A stretch of 33,018 nucleotides of DNA from Pseudomonadota bacterium (GTDB lineage: Bacteria > Pseudomonadota > Gammaproteobacteria > Burkholderiales > Burkholderiaceae_E), in assembly GCA_029779435.1 (NCBI GenBank), contig JAKPAM010000211.1, positions 1 through 33,018 on the forward strand, read 5' to 3'. A program made the translations under genes and the position numbers. The notes under the pieces were generated by a model. The model did no database searches, was not told the DNA's origin, and worked only from the letters and a program-made list of their open reading frames with translations. Within the stretch, counting starts at the first letter, position 1, and each line of letters starts with the position of its first letter. This document shows, piece by piece, positions 6,899-15,410 of the stretch.

Positions 6899-8113
6899 AT
6901 GAAACGCAAGCTCTTGAGCCTGGCGATTACGGCGTCCCTGGCGGCATTCGGCGCGGGCGCGCAAGCGCAGGTCTCCGATGGGGTGATCCGGATCGGCGTG
7001 CTCAACGACATGTCGGGCCTTTACGCCGACCTGTCCGGGCCGGGGTCGGTTGCCGCCGCCAAGATGGCCGTCGAGGATTTCGGCGCGGCTGCCAAGGGCA
7101 TGAAGGTCGAGATCGTATCGGCCGATCACCAGAACAAGCCTGACGTCGGCTCGAACGTCGCGCGGCAGTGGTTCGACAACGACAAGGTCGACGTCATCGT
7201 CGACGTCCCGACCTCGTCGGTCGCGCTGGCGGTCAGCGAGGTCGCCAAGCAGAAGAACAAGCTGATGATCAACTCGGGCGCGGCGTCGTCGGACTTGACC
7301 GGCAAGCTGTGCAACGCGAATACGATCCACTGGACGTACGACACGTGGATGCTGGCCAACGGCACCGGCAGTGCGATCGTCAAGACCGGCGGTGATTCGT
7401 GGTTCTTCCTGACCGCCGACTATGCATTCGGCCATGCACTCGAGCGCGACACGACCGCCGTCGTCAACAAGGCGGGCGGCAAGGTCGTCGGCAGCGTCAA
7501 GGTGCCGCTGAACACGCAGGACTTCTCGTCGTTCCTGCTGCAGGCGCAGGCGTCCAAGGCCAAGATCATCGGCTTGGCCAATGCCGGTGGCGACACGATC
7601 AACTCGATCAAACAGGCGGCCGAGTTCGGCATCGTCAAAGGGGGCCAGAACCTGGCCGGCCTGCTGGTGTTCCTGTCGGATATCCATGCGCTGGGCCTGC
7701 AGACCGCGCAAGGGCTGATCCTGACGGAATCGTTCTACTGGGATCTGAACGACGGTACCCGCGCGTGGTCCAAGCGCTTCGCCGCCGTCAACGGCAACAA
7801 GTATCCGACGATGGTGCAGGCGGGCGTCTACTCGGGCGTGCTCCACTACCTGAAGGCGGTCGAAGTCGCCAAGAGCGACGACGGGCCGGTCGTGGCGGCC
7901 AAGATGAAGGAACTCCCGACCGACGATCCGCTGTTCGGCAAGGGTGTCGTGCGCGTCGATGGGCGCAAGACGCATCCGGTCTACCTGTTCGAGGTCAAGA
8001 AGCCGTCCGAATCCAAAGGACCGTACGACTACTACAAGGTTCGCGCCACGATTCCGGCCGAACAGGCGTTCCGCCCCCTCGATCAGGGCGATTGCCCGCT
8101 GGTCAAGAAGTAA
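6899..8113 (+). CDS. ABC transporter periplasmic substrate-binding protein, LivK/type I fold
   Basis: 404 residues. The ATG at 6899 follows GAGGAG (6885-6890) by eight bases; a TTG three bases earlier is ignored. Signal peptide of about 23 residues with cleavage near GAQA-QVSDG. The mature chain starts IRIGVLNDMSGLYADLSGPGS, the classical entry of branched-chain-amino-acid/amide-binding proteins (periplasmic binding protein type I, two Rossmann-like lobes), with SADHQNKPDVG and TADYAFGHALERD as further family segments. It captures the substrate in the periplasm for the two permeases. Cargo unknown: members bind amino acids, amides, aromatic acids or hydroxy-acids. It sits between the ATPase pair and the permease pair. 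Confidence 0.93.
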   Translation: MKRKLLSLAITASLAAFGAGAQAQVSDGVIRIGVLNDMSGLYADLSGPGSVAAAKMAVEDFGAAAKGMKVEIVSADHQNKPDVGSNVARQWFDNDKVDVIVDVPTSSVALAVSEVAKQKNKLMINSGAASSDLTGKLCNANTIHWTYDTWMLANGTGSAIVKTGGDSWFFLTADYAFGHALERDTTAVVNKAGGKVVGSVKVPLNTQDFSSFLLQAQASKAKIIGLANAGGDTINSIKQAAEFGIVKGGQNLAGLLVFLSDIHALGLQTAQGLILTESFYWDLNDGTRAWSKRFAAVNGNKYPTMVQAGVYSGVLHYLKAVEVAKSDDGPVVAAKMKELPTDDPLFGKGVVRVDGRKTHPVYLFEVKKPSESKGPYDYYKVRATIPAEQAFRPLDQGDCPLVKK

Positions 8114-8208
8114 TCAGCACGCCGAGCAACTCAGTGGCGCCAGGCCGTCGTGAGAGCTAGCAATCTCGCGTTCCGGCGGCGGCCGGTGCCACCTACTGTC
8201 TAGAGATC

Positions 8209-9093
8209 ATGGAGATTTTTGGCGTCCCCACGCAGGCCCTTTTCGGGCAATTGCTGATCGGCCTGATCAACGGGTCGTTCTACGCGTTGCTGTCGCTGGG
8301 CTTGGCCGTGATCTTCGGCTTGCTCAACATCATCAACTTCGCGCATGGCGCCCAGTACATGCTGGGCGCGTTCTGCGCTTACCTGATGGCGACCAAGCTC
8401 GGGTTGAACTACTGGTGGGCGCTTATCCTGACGCCGATCGTCATGGGCCTCTTCGGCGTCGTGCTCGAGAAGCTGATGATCTCGCGGCTGTACAAGCTCG
8501 ATCACCTGTACGGCCTGCTGCTGACCTTCGGGCTGGCGCTGATCATCCAGGGCATCTTCCGCAACGAGTTCGGTTCGTCGGGCCTGCCGTATCCGATTCC
8601 CCCGCAGCTCTCGGGCGGCCAGAACCTCGGTTTCATGTTCCTGCCCAACTATCGGGGCTGGGTCATCGCCGTCTCGCTGGTCGTCTGCCTGCTGACGTGG
8701 TTCATGATCGAGCGCACCAAGCTGGGGGCCTACCTGCGGGCCGCGGTCGAGAATCCGTCGCTGGTGCAGGCGTTCGGCATCAACGTGCCGCGGATGATCA
8801 CGCTCACTTATGGCTTCGGCGTCGGTCTGGCCGCGCTGGCGGGCGTGATGGCCGCGCCGATCTACCAGGTCAGTCCGCAGATGGGTTCGGACCTGATCAT
8901 CGTCGTGTTCGCGGTCGTCGTCATCGGCGGCATGGGCTCGATCATGGGGGCGATCGTCACCGGTTTCGGGCTCGGCTTGGTCGAGGGGCTGACCAAGGTG
9001 TTCTACCCCGAGGCTTCGAACACCGTCATTTTCGTCATCATGGTGATCGTGCTGCTGCTGCGTCCGGCCGGTCTGTTCGGGACCCAGAAATAA
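8209..9093 (+). CDS. livH: ABC transporter inner-membrane permease, LivH class
   Basis: 294 residues, about eight hydrophobic helices. N-terminal motif LLIGLINGSFYALLSLGLAVIFG followed by LNIINFAHGAQYMLGAF is diagnostic of LivH-type permeases, and VVVIGGMGSIMGAIV is the conserved segment near the C-terminus that contacts the ATPases. ATG 8209 fits the usual opening. Spacing of 95 bases from the binding-protein gene leaves room for a processing or attenuation site, though none is obvious. Partner of the LivM-class permease 11 bases downstream. Confidence 0.94.
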   Translation: MEIFGVPTQALFGQLLIGLINGSFYALLSLGLAVIFGLLNIINFAHGAQYMLGAFCAYLMATKLGLNYWWALILTPIVMGLFGVVLEKLMISRLYKLDHLYGLLLTFGLALIIQGIFRNEFGSSGLPYPIPPQLSGGQNLGFMFLPNYRGWVIAVSLVVCLLTWFMIERTKLGAYLRAAVENPSLVQAFGINVPRMITLTYGFGVGLAALAGVMAAPIYQVSPQMGSDLIIVVFAVVVIGGMGSIMGAIVTGFGLGLVEGLTKVFYPEASNTVIFVIMVIVLLLRPAGLFGTQK

Positions 9094-9104
9094 GGTTGTC
9101 GCTG

Positions 9105-10136
9105 ATGTCCGTCTCTTCTTCTCCCTCGTCGCCGCCGGTGGCCGGCGGCGTCGGTTCGGGATCCGCGGCCAGCGGGTCGGCGGCCAGCCAGACAGCGGCC
9201 CTCGAACGCAGCCAGCGTATCGCGTTCGCCGTCATGTTCATCATCTTCCTGGCCGGGCCGCTGTTCGCGTATCCGGTGTTCCTGATGAAGGTGATGTGCT
9301 TCGCGTTGTTCGCGTGCGCCTTCAATCTGCTGCTCGGCTACGTGGGCCTGTTGTCGTTCGGCCACGCGATGTTCTTCGGCACGGCGGGCTACATCTCCGC
9401 TCATGCGGCCAAGGTCTGGGGATTGACGCCCGAACTCTCGATCCTGGCCGCCGTCGTCGTGGCCGCGTTCGTCGGCTGGGTGGCCGGCCTGCTCGCGATC
9501 CGGCGACAGGGGATCTATTTCGCGATGATCACGCTGGCGCTGTCGCAGATGCTGTTCTTCTTCTATCTGCAAGCGCCGTTCACCGGCGGAGAGGACGGTA
9601 TCCAGGCGGTGCCGCGCGGCAAGCTGTTCGGCCTGTTCGACCTGTCGAACATGTATGCGATGTATGCATTCGTCTTCATCGTGTTCTTCGGCGGCTTCTG
9701 CCTGATCTGGCGCACCGTGCGCTCGCCTTTCGGGCAGGTGTTGCAAGCGATCCGGGAGAACGAACCGCGGGCGACCTCGCTCGGTTACGACACCGACAAG
9801 TACAAGTTGCTGGCGTTCGTGCTGTCCGCGGCGCTGGCGGGCCTAGCGGGCGGCACCAAGTCGCTGGTGTTCCAACTGGCGTCGCTGACCGATGTGCACT
9901 GGTCGATGTCGGGCGAGGTCGTGCTGATGACGCTGGTCGGTGGCTTGGGGACGCTGTTCGGCCCCGTCGTCGGGGCGGCCGTCATCGTCACGATGCAGAA
10001 CTACCTGGCCCAGTTGGGCGCCTGGGTCACTGTCGTCCAGGGCGCTATCTTCGTCATCTGCGTGCTCGCGTTCCGGCGCGGGCTCGTCGGTGAGACCTAC
10101 GCCTGGTTCCATCGCCGCCGCGGCGGCAAGGCTTGA
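9105..10136 (+). CDS. livM: ABC transporter inner-membrane permease, LivM class
   Basis: 343 residues from ATG 9105 (TTG at 9096 is an in-frame alternative). The first 30 or so residues are a Ser/Ala/Gly/Pro-rich extension with a GSAAS repeat, unlike the compact LivM core that follows. The core has FNLLLGYVGLLSFGHAMFFG, AIRRQGIYFAMITLALSQM, AIRENEPRATSLGYDTDKYK and LVGGLGTLFGPVVGA, all typical LivM elements; about nine membrane helices. Last gene of the operon; a GC-rich hairpin at 10159-10176 lies in the short gap before the convergent hemerythrin-like gene. Confidence 0.94.
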   Translation: MSVSSSPSSPPVAGGVGSGSAASGSAASQTAALERSQRIAFAVMFIIFLAGPLFAYPVFLMKVMCFALFACAFNLLLGYVGLLSFGHAMFFGTAGYISAHAAKVWGLTPELSILAAVVVAAFVGWVAGLLAIRRQGIYFAMITLALSQMLFFFYLQAPFTGGEDGIQAVPRGKLFGLFDLSNMYAMYAFVFIVFFGGFCLIWRTVRSPFGQVLQAIRENEPRATSLGYDTDKYKLLAFVLSAALAGLAGGTKSLVFQLASLTDVHWSMSGEVVLMTLVGGLGTLFGPVVGAAVIVTMQNYLAQLGAWVTVVQGAIFVICVLAFRRGLVGETYAWFHRRRGGKA

Positions 10137-10158
10137 GACCTGGGCCCGAGGGGTTGAC

Positions 10159-10176
10159 GGCCGGCGACCGCCGGCC
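10159..10176. terminator. GC-rich hairpin between convergent genes
   Basis: Arms GGCCGGC (10159-10165) and GCCGGCC (10170-10176), loop GACC. No good T tract on either side, so termination strength is uncertain; its position between two converging gene ends suits a bidirectional terminator. Confidence 0.5.
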
Positions 10177-10211
10177 TTCGGCTTCGACGTTCGTCGGGCT
10201 TCGTGCCTCGC

Positions 10212-10667
10212 TCAGTGTCTCGTATGGCTGGCCGGCGCATGCAGGTAGGCCAGCCGATTGACCGGCGGCACGGGTTTGCGGTCGGTCAGCGGATAGACCT
10301 GCTGCTGCTCGCGGTCGATCCGTTCGCGTAGGCAGCGGCAGATCTGCGCCATCTGCGCCAGGAAGTCGCCCGGGTGCCCGGCGATTTCATGCCGCTGACG
10401 GAATCTCGCCTCGAAGCGCGACATCATCGGCAGGATGCGCGGAATCTCGGCGCCGATCTTCCGCGCTTCGCGGTCATCCAGACTCGGGTACAACTCGGTC
10501 TGCGCGAATTCCAGATGGACCAGGACCCAGCCCATCAAGTGGCACACCTTGGGATGCCATTCGGCGGCGTCCAGTGCCGGCGTGCTGTCGCCGATCATCG
10601 ATTCCAGCTCGGACACCATGGACAGGATCCGCGCGTGCTGGTTGCGTAGCTGGGTCGTCAGGTTCAT
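10212..10667 (-). CDS. Hemerythrin-like (HHE domain) small protein
   Basis: 151 residues from the ATG at 10667-10665; the open frame continues upstream but that part is Arg/Pro-rich and unconserved-looking, so it was left out. The protein is an all-helical, His/Glu-rich sequence of the HHE cation-binding type: QHARILSMVSELE, HLMGWVLVHLEFAQTELYP, RQRHEIAGHPGDFLAQM and REQQQVYPL. The last segment of the family usually reads HxxxE followed by LFPL; here the His position appears to be Arg, so the metal site may be incomplete. Members bind di-iron for O2 or NO sensing or storage. It is alone on the minus strand, convergent with the ABC operon. Function unproven. Confidence 0.72.
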   Translation of the reverse strand: MNLTTQLRNQHARILSMVSELESMIGDSTPALDAAEWHPKVCHLMGWVLVHLEFAQTELYPSLDDREARKIGAEIPRILPMMSRFEARFRQRHEIAGHPGDFLAQMAQICRCLRERIDREQQQVYPLTDRKPVPPVNRLAYLHAPASHTRH

Positions 10668-10995
10668 CGGGCGCGCCTCGCTGTGGTCATCGAATGACGC
10701 AAGGTTACGCACCGAGGGCCGGTCGAAAATGCCGAACAGACGGCATTTCGGCCCGTTTACTCGCGCGCTGCGCAACGGCGGCCGTGTCCGGGTGAACGGC
10801 CATTGCCGGCGGACCGGCGGTCGATCGCGGGCTTCGGACGGTCCGGTCGACCGAGGGTTCCGCGAGCCCGTCACTTGACGATTTATCGCGTTTCCGGCCG
10901 GGATGGGGCTCTCGTCCGCCGATCAAACGACAGCCGGCAGGGATACACTGAGTGCCGTTTCGGTCAAGAGCCGGGTCATTTCCACGGAGAATTGG
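10668..10995. promoter_or_regulatory. Divergent intergenic region between the hemerythrin-like gene and bdhA
   Basis: No gene is supported in these 328 bases. A perfect eight-base inverted repeat AAATGCCG/CGGCATTT (10727-10734 and 10741-10748, loop AACAGA) lies on the hemerythrin side. TACACT at 10944-10949 could serve as a -10 box for bdhA but no convincing -35 accompanies it. ACGGAGA ends five bases before the bdhA ATG. Confidence 0.5.
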
Positions 10996-11778
10996 ATGAA
11001 GCTGGTAGGAAAGGTCGCATTGGTGACGGGGGCCGCGAGCGGGATCGGCAAGGCCATCGCCACGACATTGGCGAAGGAAGGCGCAGCGGTCGTCGTCGCC
11101 GATCTGAACCTCGATGCCGCACGGGCCGTCGTCAAGGAAATCGAGGCCGGTGGGGGCAAGGGCCTGGCCCTCGTGATGGACGTCACCAGCGAATCGGCCG
11201 TCGAGGCGGGCATGCAGCAGACGGTCGATACGCTGGGCAGCATCGATATCCTCGTTTCCAACGCCGGCATCCAGATCGTCAATCCGATCGTCGAATTCAA
11301 GTACGAGGATTGGAAGAAGATGCTGGCGATCCACCTGGATGGCGCGTTCCTGACCACCAAGGCGGCGCTCAAGCACATGATCGCTTCCAAGCGCGGCGGC
11401 ACGGTCATCTACACGGGGTCGGTGCACTCGCACGAGGCGTCGCCGTTCAAGTCCGCCTATGTCACGGCCAAGCATGGCCTGCTGGGGCTGGCGCGCGTGC
11501 TGGCCAAGGAAGGCGCCGAGCACGGGGTCCGTTCGCACGTCGTGTGCCCGGGTTTCGTCCGCACGCCGCTGGTCGAGAAACAGATTCCCGAGCAGGCCAA
11601 GGAGTTCGGCATTAGCGAGGAAGAAGTCGTCAAGAAGGTCATGCTGGGCAAGACCGTCGACGGCGAGTTCACGACCCTCGACGACGTCGCGCAGACGGTG
11701 CTGTTCCTGGCCGCGTTCGGAACCGCGGCGCTGACCGGCCAGTCGTTCGTGGTCAGCCACGGCTGGTTCATGCAGTGA
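10996..11778 (+). CDS. bdhA: 3-hydroxybutyrate dehydrogenase (SDR family)
   Basis: 260 residues. NAD(H)-dependent oxidation of D-3-hydroxybutyrate to acetoacetate in the cytosol, the step that feeds PHB breakdown products into central metabolism. Rossmann motif VTGAASGIG near residue 11, [15 protein letters not shown] with the catalytic Ser, and SAYVTAKHG with the YxxxK pair. C-terminal HGWFMQ and the helix [20 protein letters not shown] are characteristic of BdhA within the SDR family. ATG 10996 follows GGAGA by five bases; the longer in-frame start at 10903 lacks conservation. The patatin gene starts 18 bases after its stop, a pairing seen in related bacteria. Confidence 0.92.
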   Translation: MKLVGKVALVTGAASGIGKAIATTLAKEGAAVVVADLNLDAARAVVKEIEAGGGKGLALVMDVTSESAVEAGMQQTVDTLGSIDILVSNAGIQIVNPIVEFKYEDWKKMLAIHLDGAFLTTKAALKHMIASKRGGTVIYTGSVHSHEASPFKSAYVTAKHGLLGLARVLAKEGAEHGVRSHVVCPGFVRTPLVEKQIPEQAKEFGISEEEVVKKVMLGKTVDGEFTTLDDVAQTVLFLAAFGTAALTGQSFVVSHGWFMQ

Positions 11779-11796
11779 TCGCGAGGTAGAAACGCG

Positions 11797-13095
11797 ATGC
11801 GAATCGTCAAGACGACAGAAGATCAGATTTCCTCTGAACGGGATTCCAAGGCCACGCAGGAGGTGATCGAGAAAGCGCCCCCCGAGGTCGCCCAACAACT
11901 GAGCCAGGGCAAGGCGGTGTTCCAGCCTCATCGCGCCTGGCTGCCTTATCAGCGGATCGCCCTCGTGCTGCAGGGAGGGGGAGCGCTCGGTGCTTACCAG
12001 GCCGGCGTCTATGAAGGCCTGGCCGAGCGCGGCATCCAGCCGAGCTGGGTGGCCGGCATTTCGATCGGCGCGCTGAATGCCGCGATCATCGCCGGCAATC
12101 CGCCCGCCCAGCGGGTCGACCGCCTGCGCCAGTTCTGGCAGACGATCAGCCAGCCCGGCTTCTTCATGGAAACGCCGGCGATCATCCAATCGATGGTCGA
12201 GCAATGGCAGGGCGACCTGCGGCGCATGGCCAACGGATTCGAGGCGCTGCGCACGATGATCGAAGGCCAGAACGGCTTCTTCCATCCGCGCGGCTGGATC
12301 CCGCTGCCCGGCATCCGGCTGCCGCCGAACAAGCTGAGCTTCTACACGACCCGTGCGATGCGCTCGACGCTCGAACGCTTCGTCGATTTCGATCGCCTCA
12401 ACTCGGGGGAGATGCGGGTCAGCGTCAGCGCCGTCAACGTGGCGACCGGCAACTTCCACGTCTTCGACACGCGCGACCGCAAGCTGCGGGCCGATCACTT
12501 CCTGGCGTCGGCCGCGTTGCCGCCGGGCCTGCCGGCGATCGAGATCGATGGCGCGTACTACTGGGACGGTGGGTTGGTGAGCAACACGCCGCTGTTTCCG
12601 GTGCTGATGGAACGGCCGCGGGTCGACACGATCGTGTTCCAGGTCGACCTGTTCAGCGCCCGAGGCAGGCTGCCGGAGGACCTGATCGAAGCCGAGGCAC
12701 GGCGCAAGGACATCATGTTCTCGAGCCGGACGCGGGCGACGACCGACTATGCGCAGGAGCTGTCGCATCAGCGGCGATTGATGCGCGAATTGCTCGAACT
12801 GATTCCGGAGGCGCAGCGGCGCGACAACGACTGGTGCCGACAGGCGGCCGAGGAATCGATGGTCAGCCAGTACAACATCATCAACCTGATCTACCAGGGC
12901 AAGCCGTTCGAGGGAGCGACCAGGGAATTCGAGTTCTCGGCCGTGACGATGCGCGACCACTGGGCCAGCGGTTTGCGCGACATTCGCCAGACCTGCGAGC
13001 ATCCGGACTGGTTCGATCTGCCCGCGCACGGGGCCGAATACGCGACGCACGACGTGCACCGCGCCGTGAATCGCAGCGCGAACCGGCGCGCTTAG
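11797..13095 (+). CDS. Patatin-like phospholipase/esterase with DUF3734-type C-terminal region
   Basis: 432 residues. Patatin fold with Ser-Asp dyad: oxyanion loop [10 protein letters not shown] (59-68), nucleophile motif GISIG with Ser89, and DGG with Asp257. After the patatin domain, a 150-residue tail ([24 protein letters not shown] onward) matches my memory of the DUF3734 region found in this subgroup. No signal peptide is evident, so it is probably cytosolic. Location directly behind bdhA suggests a role in lipid or polyhydroxybutyrate turnover; a hydrolase releasing hydroxybutyrate would supply BdhA, but this is inference. Substrate unknown. Confidence 0.88.
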   Translation: MRIVKTTEDQISSERDSKATQEVIEKAPPEVAQQLSQGKAVFQPHRAWLPYQRIALVLQGGGALGAYQAGVYEGLAERGIQPSWVAGISIGALNAAIIAGNPPAQRVDRLRQFWQTISQPGFFMETPAIIQSMVEQWQGDLRRMANGFEALRTMIEGQNGFFHPRGWIPLPGIRLPPNKLSFYTTRAMRSTLERFVDFDRLNSGEMRVSVSAVNVATGNFHVFDTRDRKLRADHFLASAALPPGLPAIEIDGAYYWDGGLVSNTPLFPVLMERPRVDTIVFQVDLFSARGRLPEDLIEAEARRKDIMFSSRTRATTDYAQELSHQRRLMRELLELIPEAQRRDNDWCRQAAEESMVSQYNIINLIYQGKPFEGATREFEFSAVTMRDHWASGLRDIRQTCEHPDWFDLPAHGAEYATHDVHRAVNRSANRRA

Positions 13096-13164
13096 TTCGG
13101 GCGGACGGTCGGTCGCCATCGGCCTTGCCCGGGCCGGTGGCGCGGGCAGCGTAAACTAGCGCCC

Positions 13165-14289
13165 ATGTCACTCGCACCCATCACCGAAATCCTGGCCGAC
13201 TTCAAAGCCGGCAAGATGGTCATCCTGGTCGACGAGGAAGATCGCGAGAACGAGGGTGACCTCGTTCTGGCCGCCGATTTCGTCACGCCCGAGGCCATCA
13301 ACTTCATGGCCCGTTACGGGCGCGGACTGATCTGCCTGACGCTGACGGAGCAACGTTGCCGCCAACTGCGTCTGCCGCTGATGGCAACGCACAACGGCAC
13401 GCGCACCGGCACCAATTTCACCGTGTCGATCGAAGCGGCGGAGGGCGTGACGACCGGCATCTCGGCCGCCGATCGCGCGCGCACCGTCCAGATGGCCGTC
13501 GCGCCGGATGCGCGTCCCGAGGACATCGTCCAGCCGGGCCACATCTTTCCGATCATGGCGCGCGACGGCGGCGTGCTGATCCGTGCCGGTCACACCGAAG
13601 CCGGCTGCGACCTGGGCGCGCTGACCGGCCTGACGCCGGCGGCCGTCATCTGCGAGATCATGCGCGATGACGGCACGATGGCGCGTCTGCCCGATCTCGT
13701 CGAGTTCGGGCGCGAGCACGGGCTGAAGATCGGCGCGATCGCCGACCTGATCCATCACCGTAGCGCGCACGAGAGCCTGATCGAGCGCATCGCCGAGCGC
13801 GAAGTCCATACCACCCATGGCCCGTTCCGGCTGGTCGCTTATCGCGACAAGCCCGGCCATGCGCCGCACCTGGCGCTGGTCCACGGCCAGATCGACGCCG
13901 CGCGCGAAGCGCTGGTCCGCGTACACGAGCCGGTCTCGGTGCTGGACCTGATCGAGACCCGCGCGGGGGGGCACTCATGGTCGGTCGACCGCGCGATGGC
14001 GGCGATCGCCGCGAGTCCGGCCGGGGTCATGGTGATGCTCAATTGCGCGCCGCCGGGCGCCGAGATGTTCGATACGCTCGCGCAATGGGCGGCTGCCGAC
14101 GAGAATCCGGCGGTGCGCGTCCAGCGCGCCAAGCGCGCGGCCAACGTCGACCTGCGCACCCATGGGATCGGCGCGCAGATCCTTCGCGACCTCGGCGTCG
14201 GCAAGATGCGCCTGCTGTCGCCTCCCCGCAAGCTGCCGAGCATGGCCGGTTATTCGTTGGAAATCGTCGGGTTCGAATCCGGCGCCTGA
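13165..14289 (+). CDS. ribBA: 3,4-dihydroxy-2-butanone 4-phosphate synthase with degenerate GTP cyclohydrolase II half (RibBA-type)
   Basis: 374 residues. The RibB half (about 1-205) is complete: [17 protein letters not shown] (metal and phosphate site), [40 protein letters not shown] and [14 protein letters not shown]. The C-terminal half aligns in outline with RibA ([32 protein letters not shown]) but lacks the zinc-binding cysteines: where RibA has SECLTGDVFGSLRCDCG the sequence runs [17 protein letters not shown]. It should therefore make only the four-carbon unit for lumazine synthase, as reported for similar proteobacterial RibBA proteins. A separate ribA must lie elsewhere. ribH starts 12 bases downstream. 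No FMN riboswitch was recognised in the 69 bases upstream. Confidence 0.93.
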   Translation: MSLAPITEILADFKAGKMVILVDEEDRENEGDLVLAADFVTPEAINFMARYGRGLICLTLTEQRCRQLRLPLMATHNGTRTGTNFTVSIEAAEGVTTGISAADRARTVQMAVAPDARPEDIVQPGHIFPIMARDGGVLIRAGHTEAGCDLGALTGLTPAAVICEIMRDDGTMARLPDLVEFGREHGLKIGAIADLIHHRSAHESLIERIAEREVHTTHGPFRLVAYRDKPGHAPHLALVHGQIDAAREALVRVHEPVSVLDLIETRAGGHSWSVDRAMAAIAASPAGVMVMLNCAPPGAEMFDTLAQWAAADENPAVRVQRAKRAANVDLRTHGIGAQILRDLGVGKMRLLSPPRKLPSMAGYSLEIVGFESGA

Positions 14290-14301
14290 TAGGAAAACAT
14301 C

Positions 14302-14793
14302 GTGGGTATCGAAGTCTATACCGCCGATACGCAAGGCGAAGGCCTGCGCATCGGCATCGTCCAGGCCCGTTTCAACCAGCCTGTCTGCGAGGCGCTGCGC
14401 CAAGCCTGCCTGGGTGAACTGCTGCGACTGGGCGTCGGCGAAGAGGACATCTTCGTGTGCACGGTGCCCGGCGCGCTCGAAGTGCCGTTGACGCTGAAAC
14501 GGCTCGCGCAAACGGGCGAATTCGACGCGCTGATCGCGCTCGGCGCCGTGATCCGCGGCGAGACGTACCACTTCGAGCTGGTGTCGAACGAGAGCGGCAG
14601 CGGCGTGACGCGCGTATCGCTCGATCACGATATCCCGATCGCCAATGCGATCCTGACGACCGAGAACGACGAACAGGCCGAGGTTCGCGCGGTCGAGAAG
14701 GGCACCGACGCGGCCCGCGTCGCCATCGAGATGGCCAACCTGGGCGATTCGATCGCGTCGCTGAGCGAACTGCCCGAAGACGAAAGCGAGTGA
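14302..14793 (+). CDS. ribH: 6,7-dimethyl-8-ribityllumazine synthase
   Basis: 163 residues. Condenses the RibB product with the RibD-pathway pyrimidine to give lumazine, as an icosahedral or pentameric cytosolic shell. Motifs: [52 protein letters not shown] with the catalytic His, and [19 protein letters not shown]. Start is GTG at 14302 (MGIEVYTAD) with AGGAAA at 14291-14296. The stop TGA shares its A with the nusB ATG, so the pair is translationally coupled. Confidence 0.97.
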   Translation: MGIEVYTADTQGEGLRIGIVQARFNQPVCEALRQACLGELLRLGVGEEDIFVCTVPGALEVPLTLKRLAQTGEFDALIALGAVIRGETYHFELVSNESGSGVTRVSLDHDIPIANAILTTENDEQAEVRAVEKGTDAARVAIEMANLGDSIASLSELPEDESE

Positions 14794-15323
14794 TGGCCGT
14801 GGTCGATCGACGACAGGAAGCGGATCCGGGCGACGCGCCGCCGAAACGGCCCAAGAGCGAGCGGGGAGCGTCCCGCCGCGACGCGCCGGGATCCGACGGC
14901 AAGGCCAAACCGCGCAGCGCGCGCCGCCGTTCGCGTGAACTGGCGGTCCAGGGCCTGTACCAGTGGCTGGTGGCGGGCGAGGATTCCGGGGTGATCGAGG
15001 CCTACCTGTCCGAAGCCGAGGGTTTCGACAAGGCCGACCGCGAGCACTTCCGGCATCTGCTTCACGGCGGCATCCGCGAGATCGAGGCCCTGCACGCGGC
15101 GATCGCCCCGCACATCGATCGCAAGCTCGAGGAACTCAGCCCGGTCGAGCATGCGACGCTGCTGGTCGGCACGTACGAGTTCCTGCATCACGCCGAGATC
15201 CCGTATCGCGTCATCATCAACGAGGCCGTCGAACTGGCCAAGACGCTGGGCGGCACCGACGGATACAAGTACGTCAACGGCGTGCTCGACCGCGTCGCCG
15301 CGAAGCTGCGGCCCAATGGTTGA
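14793..15323 (+). CDS. nusB: Transcription antitermination factor NusB
   Basis: 176 residues from ATG 14793, overlapping the ribH stop by one base. The first 45 residues are a basic, Pro/Arg/Ser-rich disordered extension; the all-helical NusB core begins at [16 protein letters not shown] and includes [54 protein letters not shown] and [14 protein letters not shown]. NusB binds boxA RNA with NusE (S10) in ribosomal RNA antitermination. The ribH-nusB pairing is widely conserved. Longer in-frame upstream starts would lie inside ribH and are shadows. Confidence 0.95.
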   Translation: MAVVDRRQEADPGDAPPKRPKSERGASRRDAPGSDGKAKPRSARRRSRELAVQGLYQWLVAGEDSGVIEAYLSEAEGFDKADREHFRHLLHGGIREIEALHAAIAPHIDRKLEELSPVEHATLLVGTYEFLHHAEIPYRVIINEAVELAKTLGGTDGYKYVNGVLDRVAAKLRPNG

Positions 15324-15410
15324 GCGGGCCGGGGAGGTCGAGCGGGTGGGGCGTACGGAGATCGGTCGCGGGCGGGCGTCAGGGGCGCTTTCCCGACGAT
15401 CGTTGTCGCG

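Noticed and set aside
10668..10874. N-terminal extension of the hemerythrin-like protein to 220 residues
   Set aside because: The added 69 residues are Arg/Pro-rich with no family likeness, and the HHE helices start at the internal ATG.
10705..13119. 804-residue minus-strand open frame opposite bdhA and the patatin gene
   Set aside because: No domain, Arg/Asp/Gln-rich, and opposite two clear genes.
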